Source: an uncultured Lachnospiraceae bacterium
GTDB taxonomy: Bacteria; Bacillota; Clostridia; Lachnospirales; Lachnospiraceae
Length of the DNA: 17,555 bases
Assembly: GCA_948441955.1 (NCBI GenBank)
Contig: CAOJQZ010000051.1
Span: 1 to 17,555, forward strand
Direction of reading: 5' to 3'
Part shown: positions 6,764 through 14,100 of the stretch, in pieces
Numbering within the stretch: the first letter of the stretch is position 1
Layout: each line of letters opens with the position of its first letter
Made by a program: the position numbers and the translations under genes
The notes under the pieces: generated by a model
Databases searched by the model: none
What the model was told of the DNA's origin: nothing
What the model saw: the letters and a program-made list of their open reading frames with translations, nothing else

Positions 6764-6823
6764 CCGGGACAGGGTTTTTTCAATCTGGGACGTAGTATTT
6801 CTGATTTTACTACGTCCCAGATT
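6764..6823. repeat. GGGACGTAGTA palindromic element, copy 1
   Basis: An outer part, GGGACAGGG plus a T-run, is followed by a 42-bp inverted repeat. Its perfect 16-base arms AATCTGGGACGTAGTA (6782-6797) and the complement (6808-6823) flank a ten-base loop. The outer GGGACAGGG part is present on one side only. It lies five bases past the stop of the GrdX-like gene and before the peptidase promoter. The same core recurs at 9907-9996 and 14101-14155. No U-run follows the stem on either strand, so it is not a classical terminator. Confidence 0.9.
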
Positions 6824-6828
6824 CAGAT

Positions 6829-7227
6829 TTACGCCATTCGAAAAATTCTTGGTATAATACTGTCCATCATAGATGCGTCAATTACTTTAAAATCTCTTTT
6901 TACTCTCTCCGTATACTTCTCAGGCATAGGTACAGCTTTCTGCCAATGGTAAAAGGTTTCCAGACACTTTTCTATTAAAAGAATGTCTCCTCTGTTGTCA
7001 TCCCCATCATCGGGATATACAATCACAGAACGATAGGGCGTCTTATTTGCCTTTTGACTGGATGCCTGTGGGTGTGTCAGCAAAACATGTCTGTTGTACA
7101 CCATATCCTTTGCTTTTAGGAGAACCTCTTCATATGATTCCACATAAACAATCTTCATCATATCTTTATATTTTCCCCCCACCCAATCATTGTTGGTAAT
7201 TATAACCGCTTTACCTATTCTCCACAT
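6829..7227 (-). CDS. GrdX-like family protein
   Basis: A 132-residue soluble protein. AVIITNNDWV near the N-terminus, YVESYEEVLLKAKDMVYNRH, and LLTHPQASSQKANKTPYRS match my recollection of GrdX family proteins, which occur in glycine/betaine reductase operons and have no proven biochemical function. There is no grd gene in the window. The ATG at 7227 follows AAAGGAGG, which itself overlaps the stop codon of the ThrE-like gene; the two genes are ten bases apart and must be translationally coupled. The upstream in-frame start at 7254 would overlap the exporter gene and lacks this site. Confidence 0.72.
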   Translation of the reverse strand: MWRIGKAVIITNNDWVGGKYKDMMKIVYVESYEEVLLKAKDMVYNRHVLLTHPQASSQKANKTPYRSVIVYPDDGDDNRGDILLIEKCLETFYHWQKAVPMPEKYTERVKRDFKVIDASMMDSIIPRIFRMA

Positions 7228-7237
7228 AGAGCCTCCT

Positions 7238-8473
7238 TTACGAACTCTTTCCAATACGGTATTCTTTTTTCATCATATACATAATACTTCTGGACGCCAC
7301 ATCAACAATAATAAAACCAAACGCAATCGCCAGACATGTTGCAAACAGAACAATCATCTCACTAAAGGCCAGTCCAATATCCTTGCTTACACATCCGTAC
7401 ATCATATAATACAGATTCGGTCCCGGTATCAGCGGGAATACAGAAGCTGTCAGGAATATTGTTGACGGCGCCTTGTTTATCCTTGACATAACAAACGCAT
7501 AAAATGCCACAAATACAGCCGCAACCAATGTTGCAAAAAAATTACTCGGCCTCATCTGATATACTGCAAGATAAATGGCCCATGTAAAAAATGCGCCGAT
7601 TCCAGAATACACAACCTGCCATTTCCTTATTTTAAACCACATCGCAAACCCAATACATGCAGCTGTACAGGAAATGAGCTGAATGATAATATTATGGTTT
7701 AATATAAAGCCTTCTGATCCCATCCCGTCAAACATCAGTATAGCAAGAGCAATTCCAAATGCTATGCCCGCGGCTCCAAGCATTGAATTCATAATGTTAA
7801 GAGCGCCGGAAATAAAATCTCTTTGCAGAACCTCCCGGATTCCGTTCGTAACACCCAGGCCGCTGATCAACAGCATGACGATCCCGATCATAATCCTATC
7901 CGGATGACTTCCAATCCCCATATGCATTGCCAGCAGAATGATAACCTCTGACAGGAATGATAAAATCATATTGTATACAAGAAGGTTACTCTCTCTTTTT
8001 ACAAGCCAGTCCCCAACAGCAACAATCATAAGTGACACCAGTACCGCTATCACTGCGTCCGCAAAATTACATCCGAAGAAAACCGCAAATCCGGTGCCGC
8101 CCATAATACCCGCCAGATACCTTATGACAAGCTTCTGCTCTTCTCTGCCCATAACCTCCAGATATTTTTCTCTAAACTCTTTTTCATCCGGCTGATTGGC
8201 ACACACATATCTGGATAAATTATTCAGATAATCCAAACGATCAAAATCAATATCTGTCGATTCAATCTGGCGTATCTGTGTTATGATATCTCCATCCGGA
8301 GTCTCTACAGTTATCTGCAGATTACTAGGGATTGCATAGACATCATACCGCCTGAATCCATAACTTTTACACATTCTGTAAAGGCTGTCTTCCAGCCTGA
8401 AATTTTCCGCGCCGCTTTTCAGCATAGCTTCGCCCACATCAAGAATGTTTTGTACGATCCTGTTATAATCCAT
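7238..8473 (-). CDS. Threonine/serine exporter, ThrE family (both domains fused)
   Basis: An inner-membrane protein of 411 residues. The N-terminal cytoplasmic region has ILDVGEAMLKSGAENFRLEDS (quoted as VGEAMLKSGAENFRLEDS), characteristic of the ThrE domain (PF06738 type). It is followed by about ten hydrophobic helices. The C-terminal half carries FPLIPGPNLYYMMYG, typical of the second ThrE-type domain, which in many Firmicutes is encoded by a separate gene. Export of Thr/Ser is inferred from the family. ATG 8473 follows GAGGT at ten bases; upstream ATGs sit too close to or before that site. It is the first gene of a two-gene operon with the GrdX-like gene. Confidence 0.88.
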   Translation of the reverse strand: MDYNRIVQNILDVGEAMLKSGAENFRLEDSLYRMCKSYGFRRYDVYAIPSNLQITVETPDGDIITQIRQIESTDIDFDRLDYLNNLSRYVCANQPDEKEFREKYLEVMGREEQKLVIRYLAGIMGGTGFAVFFGCNFADAVIAVLVSLMIVAVGDWLVKRESNLLVYNMILSFLSEVIILLAMHMGIGSHPDRIMIGIVMLLISGLGVTNGIREVLQRDFISGALNIMNSMLGAAGIAFGIALAILMFDGMGSEGFILNHNIIIQLISCTAACIGFAMWFKIRKWQVVYSGIGAFFTWAIYLAVYQMRPSNFFATLVAAVFVAFYAFVMSRINKAPSTIFLTASVFPLIPGPNLYYMMYGCVSKDIGLAFSEMIVLFATCLAIAFGFIIVDVASRSIMYMMKKEYRIGKSS

Positions 8474-8523
8474 AAAACACATTACCTCAAACAATAAATA
8501 ATATTTACACCTTACCATATGCA

Positions 8524-8551
8524 ATCATATCATTTATTTTTGAGAAGTCAA
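8524..8551 (-). promoter_or_regulatory. Promoter of the thrE-grdX-like operon
   Basis: TTGACT (minus, 8546-8551), 16-bp spacer, TATGAT (8524-8529), giving a leader of about 45 bases. The preceding 68 bases (8552-8619) after spmA contain no convincing terminator. Confidence 0.6.
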
Positions 8552-8619
8552 TCTGTTTTTTCGACAATTATTCAGTATCTTTTTCACAAATAAGACTAAA
8601 TTCAAAAAGCAGAGTGGCC

Positions 8620-9237
8620 TCACGCTCTTTGCTTCCCGTCCATTATCTTACAATATATAACCCCCGCAATTGTACTTACCGCCGTAGCCGCAATTCCCGG
8701 CCCCACGATTGCCGCCGGATTCACGCTCCCGTACTGGCTCCGGTAAGCAATCACATTCACCGGAATCAGCTGCAGTGAAGATATATTAATAATCAGAAAC
8801 GTACACATCTCATTGCTGGCACTCCCCCGTTTCCTTACAGGCCCCGGCATCCGCCCATTTCTCCGGTCTTCTTCCAGCTTCGATAGCTCCTCCATCGCCT
8901 TAAGTCCGGCAGGCGTCGCCGCCCACCCAAGCCCCAGTACATTGGCAATAATATTTGTTGTAATGTGCCCCACCGCAGGATGCCTTTCCGGAAGATAAGG
9001 AAACAGAAAACGTATCAGCGGTCGTATTCTCCTAGAGGCCCCTTCCACGATTCCTGATTTCTCTGCAATTTCCATAAATCCCACCCAGAACGACATAACA
9101 CCTGTCATTGTAATGCATAAAGTAATCGCTTCCTTTGACGAATCAAGGGCAGCATTGGTAATATCCGGCATCCGCCCGGTAAAAGCGGCAAATACGATTC
9201 CAGTCAATATCATGCCCGCCCACAAAAAATTTAACAT
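8620..9237 (-). CDS. spmA: Spore maturation protein A
   Basis: An integral membrane protein of the nucleoside-recognition (Gate) fold, needed with SpmB for spore core dehydration in Bacillus and Clostridium. The 205 residues include MLNFLWAGMILTGIVFAAF, WVGFMEIAEKSGIVE, RHPAVGHITTNIIANVLGLGWAATPAGLKAM and EMCTFLIINISSLQLIPVNVIAYR (each a known SpmA block; cited in part). ATG 9237 follows GGGGTG. Unusually it is divergent from spmB rather than upstream of it in one operon. A sigma-E-like promoter precedes it. Confidence 0.93.
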   Translation of the reverse strand: MLNFLWAGMILTGIVFAAFTGRMPDITNAALDSSKEAITLCITMTGVMSFWVGFMEIAEKSGIVEGASRRIRPLIRFLFPYLPERHPAVGHITTNIIANVLGLGWAATPAGLKAMEELSKLEEDRRNGRMPGPVRKRGSASNEMCTFLIINISSLQLIPVNVIAYRSQYGSVNPAAIVGPGIAATAVSTIAGVIYCKIMDGKQRA

Positions 9238-9274
9238 AATTTCACCCCGGCAATTATTTTTAAGTCATCTGTAA

Positions 9275-9303
9275 AGCATATGAAAAAAAGATAGGAAGTA
9301 TAC
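9275..9303 (-). promoter_or_regulatory. Putative sporulation (sigma-E-type) promoter of spmA
   Basis: GTATACT (minus, 9297-9303), 14-bp spacer, CATATGCT (9275-9282). This resembles the mother-cell sigma-E boxes of Bacillus (about KMATATT and CATACANT) in position and spacing, with some mismatches. The start would fall about 30 bases before the spmA ATG. No equally good sporulation promoter was found for spmB; TATAAA at 9338-9343 with GTAACA 17 bp upstream is a weak alternative for that gene. Confidence 0.4.
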
Positions 9304-9376
9304 CCTGGCATCACGTAACATATATTATAAAAAATAGTATAAACTGCTGTTTTTCTGGCAGAAAATGAGGTATTAC

Positions 9377-9910
9377 ATGAAATTTTTCCTATATGTTGCA
9401 GACATGATCATCCCTTTAGTGATTTTTGCCATTGTATGCTATGGATGCCTTGTAAAAATAGATGTGTACGATACCTTTATCAAAGGCGCCAGAAGCGGAT
9501 TCTTTACCGTAATTAAAATTATGCCCACGCTGGTAGGGCTTATGGTTGCAGTAGGAGTGCTTCGGGCCTCCGGTTTTCTGGATTTTCTTGCAGAGATTAT
9601 TGGAAGCCTTACAAAATATATCGGCTTTCCCGGAGAGCTGGTTCCCCTCACCATCGTAAAAATGTTTTCCTCCTCTGCTGCCACCGGGCTTCTTCTAGAT
9701 ACATACAAAGAATATGGAGCCGATTCATATCTGGGCCTTACAGCCTCCATCAGCATGGCATGTACGGAAACTATCTTCTATACAATGAGCGTATATTTTA
9801 TGACAGCTAAAGTATCAAAAACACGCTATACTCTTACCGGTGCATTTCTTGCGACGCTTGCCGGACTGGCCGCAAGCGTCGTGCTGGCAGGAATGATGAT
9901 GGGGGCGTGA
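9377..9910 (+). CDS. spmB: Spore maturation protein B
   Basis: Partner of SpmA and membrane protein of the same Gate-fold group. The 177 residues start MKFFLYVADMIIPLVIFAI and carry the SpmB blocks KGARSGFFTVIKIMPTLVGL, GFPGELVPLTIVKMFSSSAA and ASISMACTETIFYTMSVYF. ATG 9377 has GAGG at a good distance; an ATG four codons earlier overlaps that site. The TGA stop lies inside the first bases of a 90-bp perfect palindrome. The gene faces away from spmA with a 139-bp shared upstream region and converges on the AI-2E-family gene. Confidence 0.93.
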   Translation: MKFFLYVADMIIPLVIFAIVCYGCLVKIDVYDTFIKGARSGFFTVIKIMPTLVGLMVAVGVLRASGFLDFLAEIIGSLTKYIGFPGELVPLTIVKMFSSSAATGLLLDTYKEYGADSYLGLTASISMACTETIFYTMSVYFMTAKVSKTRYTLTGAFLATLAGLAASVVLAGMMMGA

Positions 9911-9996
9911 ACGGGGACAGGGCAAACTGCAATCCGGGACGTAGTATTTTTAAAAATACTACGTCCCGGATTGCAGTTTGCCCTGTCCCCGTTCAC
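9907..9996. repeat. Perfect 90-bp palindrome (GGGACGTAGTA element, copy 2)
   Basis: The two 45-base halves are exact reverse complements around the centre between 9951 and 9952 (TTTTT/AAAAA), with no mismatch or spacer. Each half reads outside-in as GTGAACGGGGACAGGG, CAAACTGCAATCC, GGGACGTAGTA. The outer GGGACAGGG and inner GGGACGTAGTA boxes are those of copies 1 and 3. The TGA stops of spmB (9908-9910) and the AI-2E-family gene (9993-9995) occupy mirror positions in the palindrome. Transcripts from either side would form a very long hairpin, possibly a bidirectional terminator or an RNase III substrate. No RNA stem followed by a T-run is seen. Confidence 0.95.
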
Positions 9997-11153
9997 ACAA
10001 TCTCTTCAGCTTTTATTCCTCTCTGCTTCAGCTTTAAATACACAATCTCTCTAAACAATGCATACACCACCGATACAATCGGAATAAATATAAGCATTCC
10101 CACAACTCCCATCAGGCTTCCTCCCACGCTGACCGCCGCCAATACCCAGATTGAAGGAAGGCCTACGGAGTTTCCAACTACGTGCGGATAAATAAGATTC
10201 CCTTCTATTTGCTGCAGCACCAGAAACAATCCCACAAATATCAACGCCTTTACCGGCTCCACCATAAATATAAGGAATACTCCCACCGCGCATCCAATAA
10301 ATGCTCCAAATATGGGAATCAACGCTGTAAACGCTATCACAATCCCTGTCAGAAGGGCATACGGCAGTCTGAAAATCCACATAGAAACAACAAACATACA
10401 TCCAAGAATAACAGCCTCTACGCACTGACCTGTCAGAAAACTGGAAAACGTGCTGTAGGTCAGCGACAATACCTCCAGCGCCGCCTCAGCGCGCCCTTTT
10501 CTTACAAAAGCAAAAAGCACTTTTTTTGCCTGAATTCCCAGCTTTTCTTTCTGCAAGAGCACATAAACAGCAAATACAAACGCGATAAAAAATGTAGTAA
10601 TACTGCTTACAATACTCTTTGCTGCGGTAATTGTGGAATCCAGTACACTGCCCGCTCCGTTTCCAAGAAAATCTATACCTGTACTCATTATCTTATCCCA
10701 GTCGAATTCCAGTTCATTTACCCACGTCATGATCTCTTTATTTCCATGAAAAATATCCTGCGCCCATATCTGCACCTTTGGAATAAATTCCTGAATGCTC
10801 TGTCCCAAATTTGCAAATGTAGTACCAAGCTGCGGTATCAGTACAAACATTACAAGTACGACTACGCCTATAACGGCAAATAACACGATCAGCATACTCA
10901 CCGGACGCGCAAGCTTCTTAAGTATCGGTCTTTTTTCTATTCTTTCTTCTGAAAACAAATGACGCTGAATAAAGCTCATAGGAACATTCAGTACAAATGC
11001 AATCGCGCCTCCCAGAATAAATGGCAGCGCTATATGCAGAATGAATCCGGCAATATTCAAAACATCCTCGTATTTCCATAAGCATGCGACAACAATCGCT
11101 GTAAATAAAATTAACCCTTTTATTTTCTTTACTGTCTCCTGATCGAACTCCAT
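9993..11153 (-). CDS. AI-2E family transporter (PerM-like permease)
   Basis: A polytopic membrane protein of 386 residues with hydrophobic pairs near the N-terminus (IKGLILFTAIVVACLW; ILHIALPFILGGAIAFVLN) and several helices in the C-terminal half. It includes the family block YALLTGIVIAFTALIPIFGAF and the later VVGNSVGLPSIWVL. The family spans AI-2 exporters, Na+/H+ antiporter-like proteins and many uncharacterised members, so the substrate is unknown. ATG 11153 follows GGGGAGG. The stop lies in the 90-bp palindrome. The 95 bases upstream of the start show no clear promoter. Confidence 0.87.
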   Translation of the reverse strand: MEFDQETVKKIKGLILFTAIVVACLWKYEDVLNIAGFILHIALPFILGGAIAFVLNVPMSFIQRHLFSEERIEKRPILKKLARPVSMLIVLFAVIGVVVLVMFVLIPQLGTTFANLGQSIQEFIPKVQIWAQDIFHGNKEIMTWVNELEFDWDKIMSTGIDFLGNGAGSVLDSTITAAKSIVSSITTFFIAFVFAVYVLLQKEKLGIQAKKVLFAFVRKGRAEAALEVLSLTYSTFSSFLTGQCVEAVILGCMFVVSMWIFRLPYALLTGIVIAFTALIPIFGAFIGCAVGVFLIFMVEPVKALIFVGLFLVLQQIEGNLIYPHVVGNSVGLPSIWVLAAVSVGGSLMGVVGMLIFIPIVSVVYALFREIVYLKLKQRGIKAEEIV

Positions 11154-11248
11154 GAAACCTCCCCACTGACATTTTCTAAAAGTATTCCCTGTTGCTGCTG
11201 ATTTTATCTTATACCTGTTTAGAATTTAGGAGCTTTCTGCCGGATGCA

Positions 11249-11698
11249 TTAAATTTGAAAACATACTTCCAAATACTCATGTAAAAGGCGCATAAGCTCC
11301 AGCGCACTGCGGAAATATATAACTTTTCCCTGTATCAGCACCGTCCCCTGCATACTGCTATGTTCACGCTTGTTTACAAGGACAGTCATCTGACTCCGAA
11401 AATTTATCCTGCTCATACCGTCCAACTCGCTCTCCGTACAGAGATCCTTCCGATTCATTTTCTGAAAAACATACGTCTGTGCATTGTCCTTATCGTCAAA
11501 GCGATGAAGTTCCCCCTCCTGTCTGGGAAAACCTGTTGAATCCATTACATCATCCATAATCATAAGCAAATGATCCATGCTCTCAAACCGGAAAGGTGTA
11601 TGATAACTAAGCGTCTTTAATTCCCCTTTTGCAATCCGGTCCACGTAAGAATCAAATCGTAACATCATCGCCTTTGAACACAATTTCATTTTACTCAT
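11249..11698 (-). CDS. Conserved protein of unknown function
   Basis: A 149-residue soluble protein that I cannot assign to a named family. Two blocks look conserved from memory of similar small Lachnospiraceae proteins: FRFESMDHLLMIMDDVMDST near residues 36-55, and a C-terminal SSMQGTVLIQGKVIYFRSAL followed by ELMRLLHEYLE. The latter resembles a beta-hairpin followed by a helix carrying an F-R-S-x-L-E-L motif. No signal peptide or membrane segment is seen. ATG 11698 follows AAGGAGAG. It is divergent from murT-gatD and has its own promoter, with an inverted repeat in the shared upstream region. Confidence 0.75.
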   Translation of the reverse strand: MSKMKLCSKAMMLRFDSYVDRIAKGELKTLSYHTPFRFESMDHLLMIMDDVMDSTGFPRQEGELHRFDDKDNAQTYVFQKMNRKDLCTESELDGMSRINFRSQMTVLVNKREHSSMQGTVLIQGKVIYFRSALELMRLLHEYLEVCFQI

Positions 11699-11723
11699 TA
11701 TGTTCTCTCCTTAAGCCTGTTTT

Positions 11724-11752
11724 ATCATAAAAATGTTACTACATATGGTTAA
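11724..11752 (-). promoter_or_regulatory. Promoter of the unknown 149-residue gene
   Basis: TTAACC (minus, 11747-11752), 17-bp spacer, TATGAT (11724-11729), about 25 bases before the ATG. Confidence 0.5.
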
Positions 11753-11766
11753 TAAAGATTGTTATT

Positions 11767-11813
11767 TTACTTTCATACACATTACTTCTCGGATATATAT
11801 CGTATGAAAGTAA
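11767..11813. repeat. 12-bp inverted repeat in the divergent region (possible operator)
   Basis: TTACTTTCATAC (11767-11778) and its exact complement GTATGAAAGTAA (11802-11813) are separated by 23 bases. The repeat lies 14 bases upstream of the -35 box of the unknown gene and about 50 bases upstream of a -10 box facing murT. It has no T-run on either strand, so it is more like a protein-binding site than a terminator. The cognate regulator is unknown. Confidence 0.5.
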
Positions 11814-11860
11814 TTAAAAAATAAGCAAATTATAAGATTTAATAACAAACCGAATTTTAG

Positions 11861-11926
11861 TATAATATATCGCCTGTTTTTTAGAATCCTCTTCCCCTTG
11901 TTTTCTCTCTCTGATTTTTATATAAT
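11861..11926 (+). promoter_or_regulatory. Tandem promoters of murT-gatD
   Basis: The nearer promoter has TTGTTT (11898-11903), 17-bp spacer and TATAAT (11921-11926), giving a leader of about 46 bases. A second consensus TATAAT lies at 11861-11866 with only a weak -35 (TTTAAT at 11838-11843). The remaining sequence back to 11814 is AT-rich without further recognisable elements. Confidence 0.6.
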
Positions 11927-11978
11927 TACTGTAGCTTTACAAAACCGAAAAACAGGAAAGGAAAATAATAATTATATT

Positions 11979-13340
11979 ATGAGATTACGAAGTAAAGCAG
12001 CCATTCGCTGCGCCAAACTTACAAGCATTCTGATTAAAAAGCTGAATCGGGGAAGCGGCGTCACACTTCCAGGATATGTCGCTCGGCTGATAGACCCGAA
12101 AATTTTGTCTGTTATGTCTGGCATGATCCGCGAAAAAACAATTGTAACTATGGGAACGAACGGAAAGACAACAACCAACAGTATCCTGTATCATGCTCTG
12201 AAGGCTGAAGGCAAAACTGTCATTATTAACCGAACCGGCGCAAATATGTTAAATGGCATTATTTCCGCATTTGTCCTTGCCACTGATAAAAAAGGAGTCC
12301 TGCATGCAGATTATGCATGTATTGAAGTAGACGAAATTGCTTCTGTACGGGTTCTTCCTGAATTAAAGCCTGACTGCGTACTCCTTACTAACATTTCCAG
12401 AGATCAGCTGGATCGTTTTGGAGAGGTTGATATTACCTACAATAAAATCAAAACCGCCATACTTAGTGTACCGAAAACAACATTGATTATAAACTGTGAC
12501 GATATTCTTTCCTATACGCTGACCAGAGAATGTAAAAATAATTTCGTAACATACGGTATCAGCGAACAGATTTTTGATGACATTTCCAGATCCGAAATTC
12601 GGGAAAGCATCTTCTGCCGTTCCTGCGGAAAAAAGTTGTCTTACGATTTCTTTCACTATGGGCAGCTTGGTATTTATCGCTGCCCGGGATGCGGATTTAA
12701 ACGCCCTATACCGAAATTTACAGCTTCCGAAATCACGTTTCATGACGAGGTGTACTCCTTTGATATGGATGGTATGCATATTGATTCTGGAGCACGTTCC
12801 CCTTACAATGTTTATAATACACTGTCTGCTTACGCCGCACTTTGCACTCTCGGTGCTCCGCTCCATAAATTCAAAGAAACCATCGAAGGATTTGATTACG
12901 GAAACAATCGTGAAAGTATCTTTGCGATTAACGGTGCGCGGGTTCAGCTCCATCTTGCGAAAAATCCTATTGGTTTCCAGCAGAAAATATCACTTGTGCT
13001 AAAGGATCCGAAGCCGAAGGATGTTATCATACAGATAAACGATACCTATCAGGATGGAGAAGACATTTCCTGGCTGTGGGACGTGGACTTCCAGTATCTC
13101 GCTGGTGCGAATACCGCAACCATTACCACGAATGGTACCCGGCGGCATGATATGGGACTGCGTTTGAAATATGAGGGCATACCTGTAAGCTCCACTACCG
13201 ATATGAAAGGAACTGTTGAAAATCTTACTGCAAACGGTACAAAAAATCTATATATCATTGTGAATTACTCAGGTCTGTATAGAACCAACCATATGTTGAC
13301 CGAAATGCAGGACAAGGAAAAAGGAGGAACCCAGGCATGA
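11979..13340 (+). CDS. murT: Lipid II isoglutaminyl synthase, Mur ligase-like subunit MurT
   Basis: With GatD it converts D-glutamate to D-isoglutamine in the stem peptide of lipid II, using ATP and ammonia from glutamine. The 453 residues contain the P-loop GTNGKTTT (59-66) of Mur ligases, DYACIEVDE (111-119), TNISRDQLDRFGE (137-149) and a four-cysteine zinc ribbon (CRSC 213-216, CPGC 235-238) typical of MurT. The C-terminal DUF1727-type region docks GatD. The chosen ATG 11979 gives the family-like MRLRSKAAIRCAKL start; the purine-rich AGGAAAGGA site is rather far upstream (about 16 bases). A longer TTG start at 11898 coincides with the -35 box. It overlaps gatD by four bases. Confidence 0.94.
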   Translation: MRLRSKAAIRCAKLTSILIKKLNRGSGVTLPGYVARLIDPKILSVMSGMIREKTIVTMGTNGKTTTNSILYHALKAEGKTVIINRTGANMLNGIISAFVLATDKKGVLHADYACIEVDEIASVRVLPELKPDCVLLTNISRDQLDRFGEVDITYNKIKTAILSVPKTTLIINCDDILSYTLTRECKNNFVTYGISEQIFDDISRSEIRESIFCRSCGKKLSYDFFHYGQLGIYRCPGCGFKRPIPKFTASEITFHDEVYSFDMDGMHIDSGARSPYNVYNTLSAYAALCTLGAPLHKFKETIEGFDYGNNRESIFAINGARVQLHLAKNPIGFQQKISLVLKDPKPKDVIIQINDTYQDGEDISWLWDVDFQYLAGANTATITTNGTRRHDMGLRLKYEGIPVSSTTDMKGTVENLTANGTKNLYIIVNYSGLYRTNHMLTEMQDKEKGGTQA

Positions 13341-14095
13341 GACTGACAATCGGACATTTATATCCGGATCTTCTTAATCTGTACGGTGACAGAGGAAATA
13401 TTCAGTGTTTCCGGAAACGCCTTGAATGGCGGGATATCGAAGCAGAAGTGATCCCATTTCTTTCCGAAGACAAAATTGACTTTACCAAATTGGATATCGT
13501 ACTTCTTGGAGGCGGCTCTGACAGAGAACAGGAGCTGGTCTGCCAGTATATGAAGGAGATTAAGCAGGATTTCAAAAATTATGTAGAAGATAACGGCGTT
13601 GTACTGGCTGTCTGCGGCGGCTACCAGCTCCTTGGAAAGTATTATAAAACTGATAAGAAAATGATTGAAGGTCTGGGTATCCTCGACATTTATACAGAAT
13701 GGGAGCCAGAACGTCTGATTCGTAATATTATCCTAAACAGCCCTCTTTTTGAAACTCCTGTCGTAGGATTTGAAAATCATGGCGGACGCACTTATATCGG
13801 ATCGCACACACCCCTTGGAAAAGTATTCTTTGGACTTGGAAACACTGGAAAATCCGGTTACGAAGGCGTTGTCTATAAAAATGTTATTGCCACATACCTC
13901 CATGGGCCGCTGCTTCCAAAAAACCCACAGGTCTGCGATTACCTTTTGGAACGGGCATTAAAAAGAAAATATGGCAAGGATATTAAATTAAAACAGCTTC
14001 CCGATAAGCTGGAAAATATGGCAAACAGCTATATTGTGGATCGTTATAGCGACAAAAAATATGTGTTAAAAGAAACAATAAAACGATATACGTAG
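13337..14095 (+). CDS. gatD: Lipid II isoglutaminyl synthase, glutaminase subunit GatD
   Basis: A class I glutamine amidotransferase of the CobB/CobQ-like group that supplies ammonia to MurT. The 252 residues have the nucleophile Cys93 in LAVCGGYQLLG, the catalytic His189 in ATYLHGPLLP, and GGGSDREQ (58-65). The positions match those known for Staphylococcus GatD. The start ATG overlaps the murT stop as ATGA, with AAGGAGG upstream, indicating coupled synthesis of the two subunits. A palindromic repeat lies directly after the stop, between this gene and the convergent P-type ATPase. Confidence 0.95.
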   Translation: MRLTIGHLYPDLLNLYGDRGNIQCFRKRLEWRDIEAEVIPFLSEDKIDFTKLDIVLLGGGSDREQELVCQYMKEIKQDFKNYVEDNGVVLAVCGGYQLLGKYYKTDKKMIEGLGILDIYTEWEPERLIRNIILNSPLFETPVVGFENHGGRTYIGSHTPLGKVFFGLGNTGKSGYEGVVYKNVIATYLHGPLLPKNPQVCDYLLERALKRKYGKDIKLKQLPDKLENMANSYIVDRYSDKKYVLKETIKRYT

Positions 14096-14100
14096 TTCAT

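Noticed and set aside
6764..6823. Reading the palindromic elements as ordinary intrinsic terminators
   Set aside because: The stems are not followed by a T-run on either strand and the same specific sequence occurs three times, so a repeat family is the better description; a terminating side effect is still possible.
9907..10191. Plus-strand open frame starting inside the 90-bp palindrome
   Set aside because: It is antisense to the AI-2E-family gene and has a low-complexity Thr/Pro/Ile-rich translation; its apparent start is only the GTGAAC at the palindrome end.
10182..10883. 233-codon open frame on the plus strand
   Set aside because: It lies antisense inside the AI-2E-family gene, is rich in Lys/Tyr/His/Cys of the kind seen in shadow frames, and has no ribosome binding site.
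11898..11978. Longer N-terminus for MurT starting at TTG 11898
   Set aside because: The TTG is the -35 box of the nearer murT promoter and the extension is not MurT-like.
12363..12953. 196-codon open frame on the minus strand
   Set aside because: It is antisense to the well-supported murT, with no recognisable domain or start signal.
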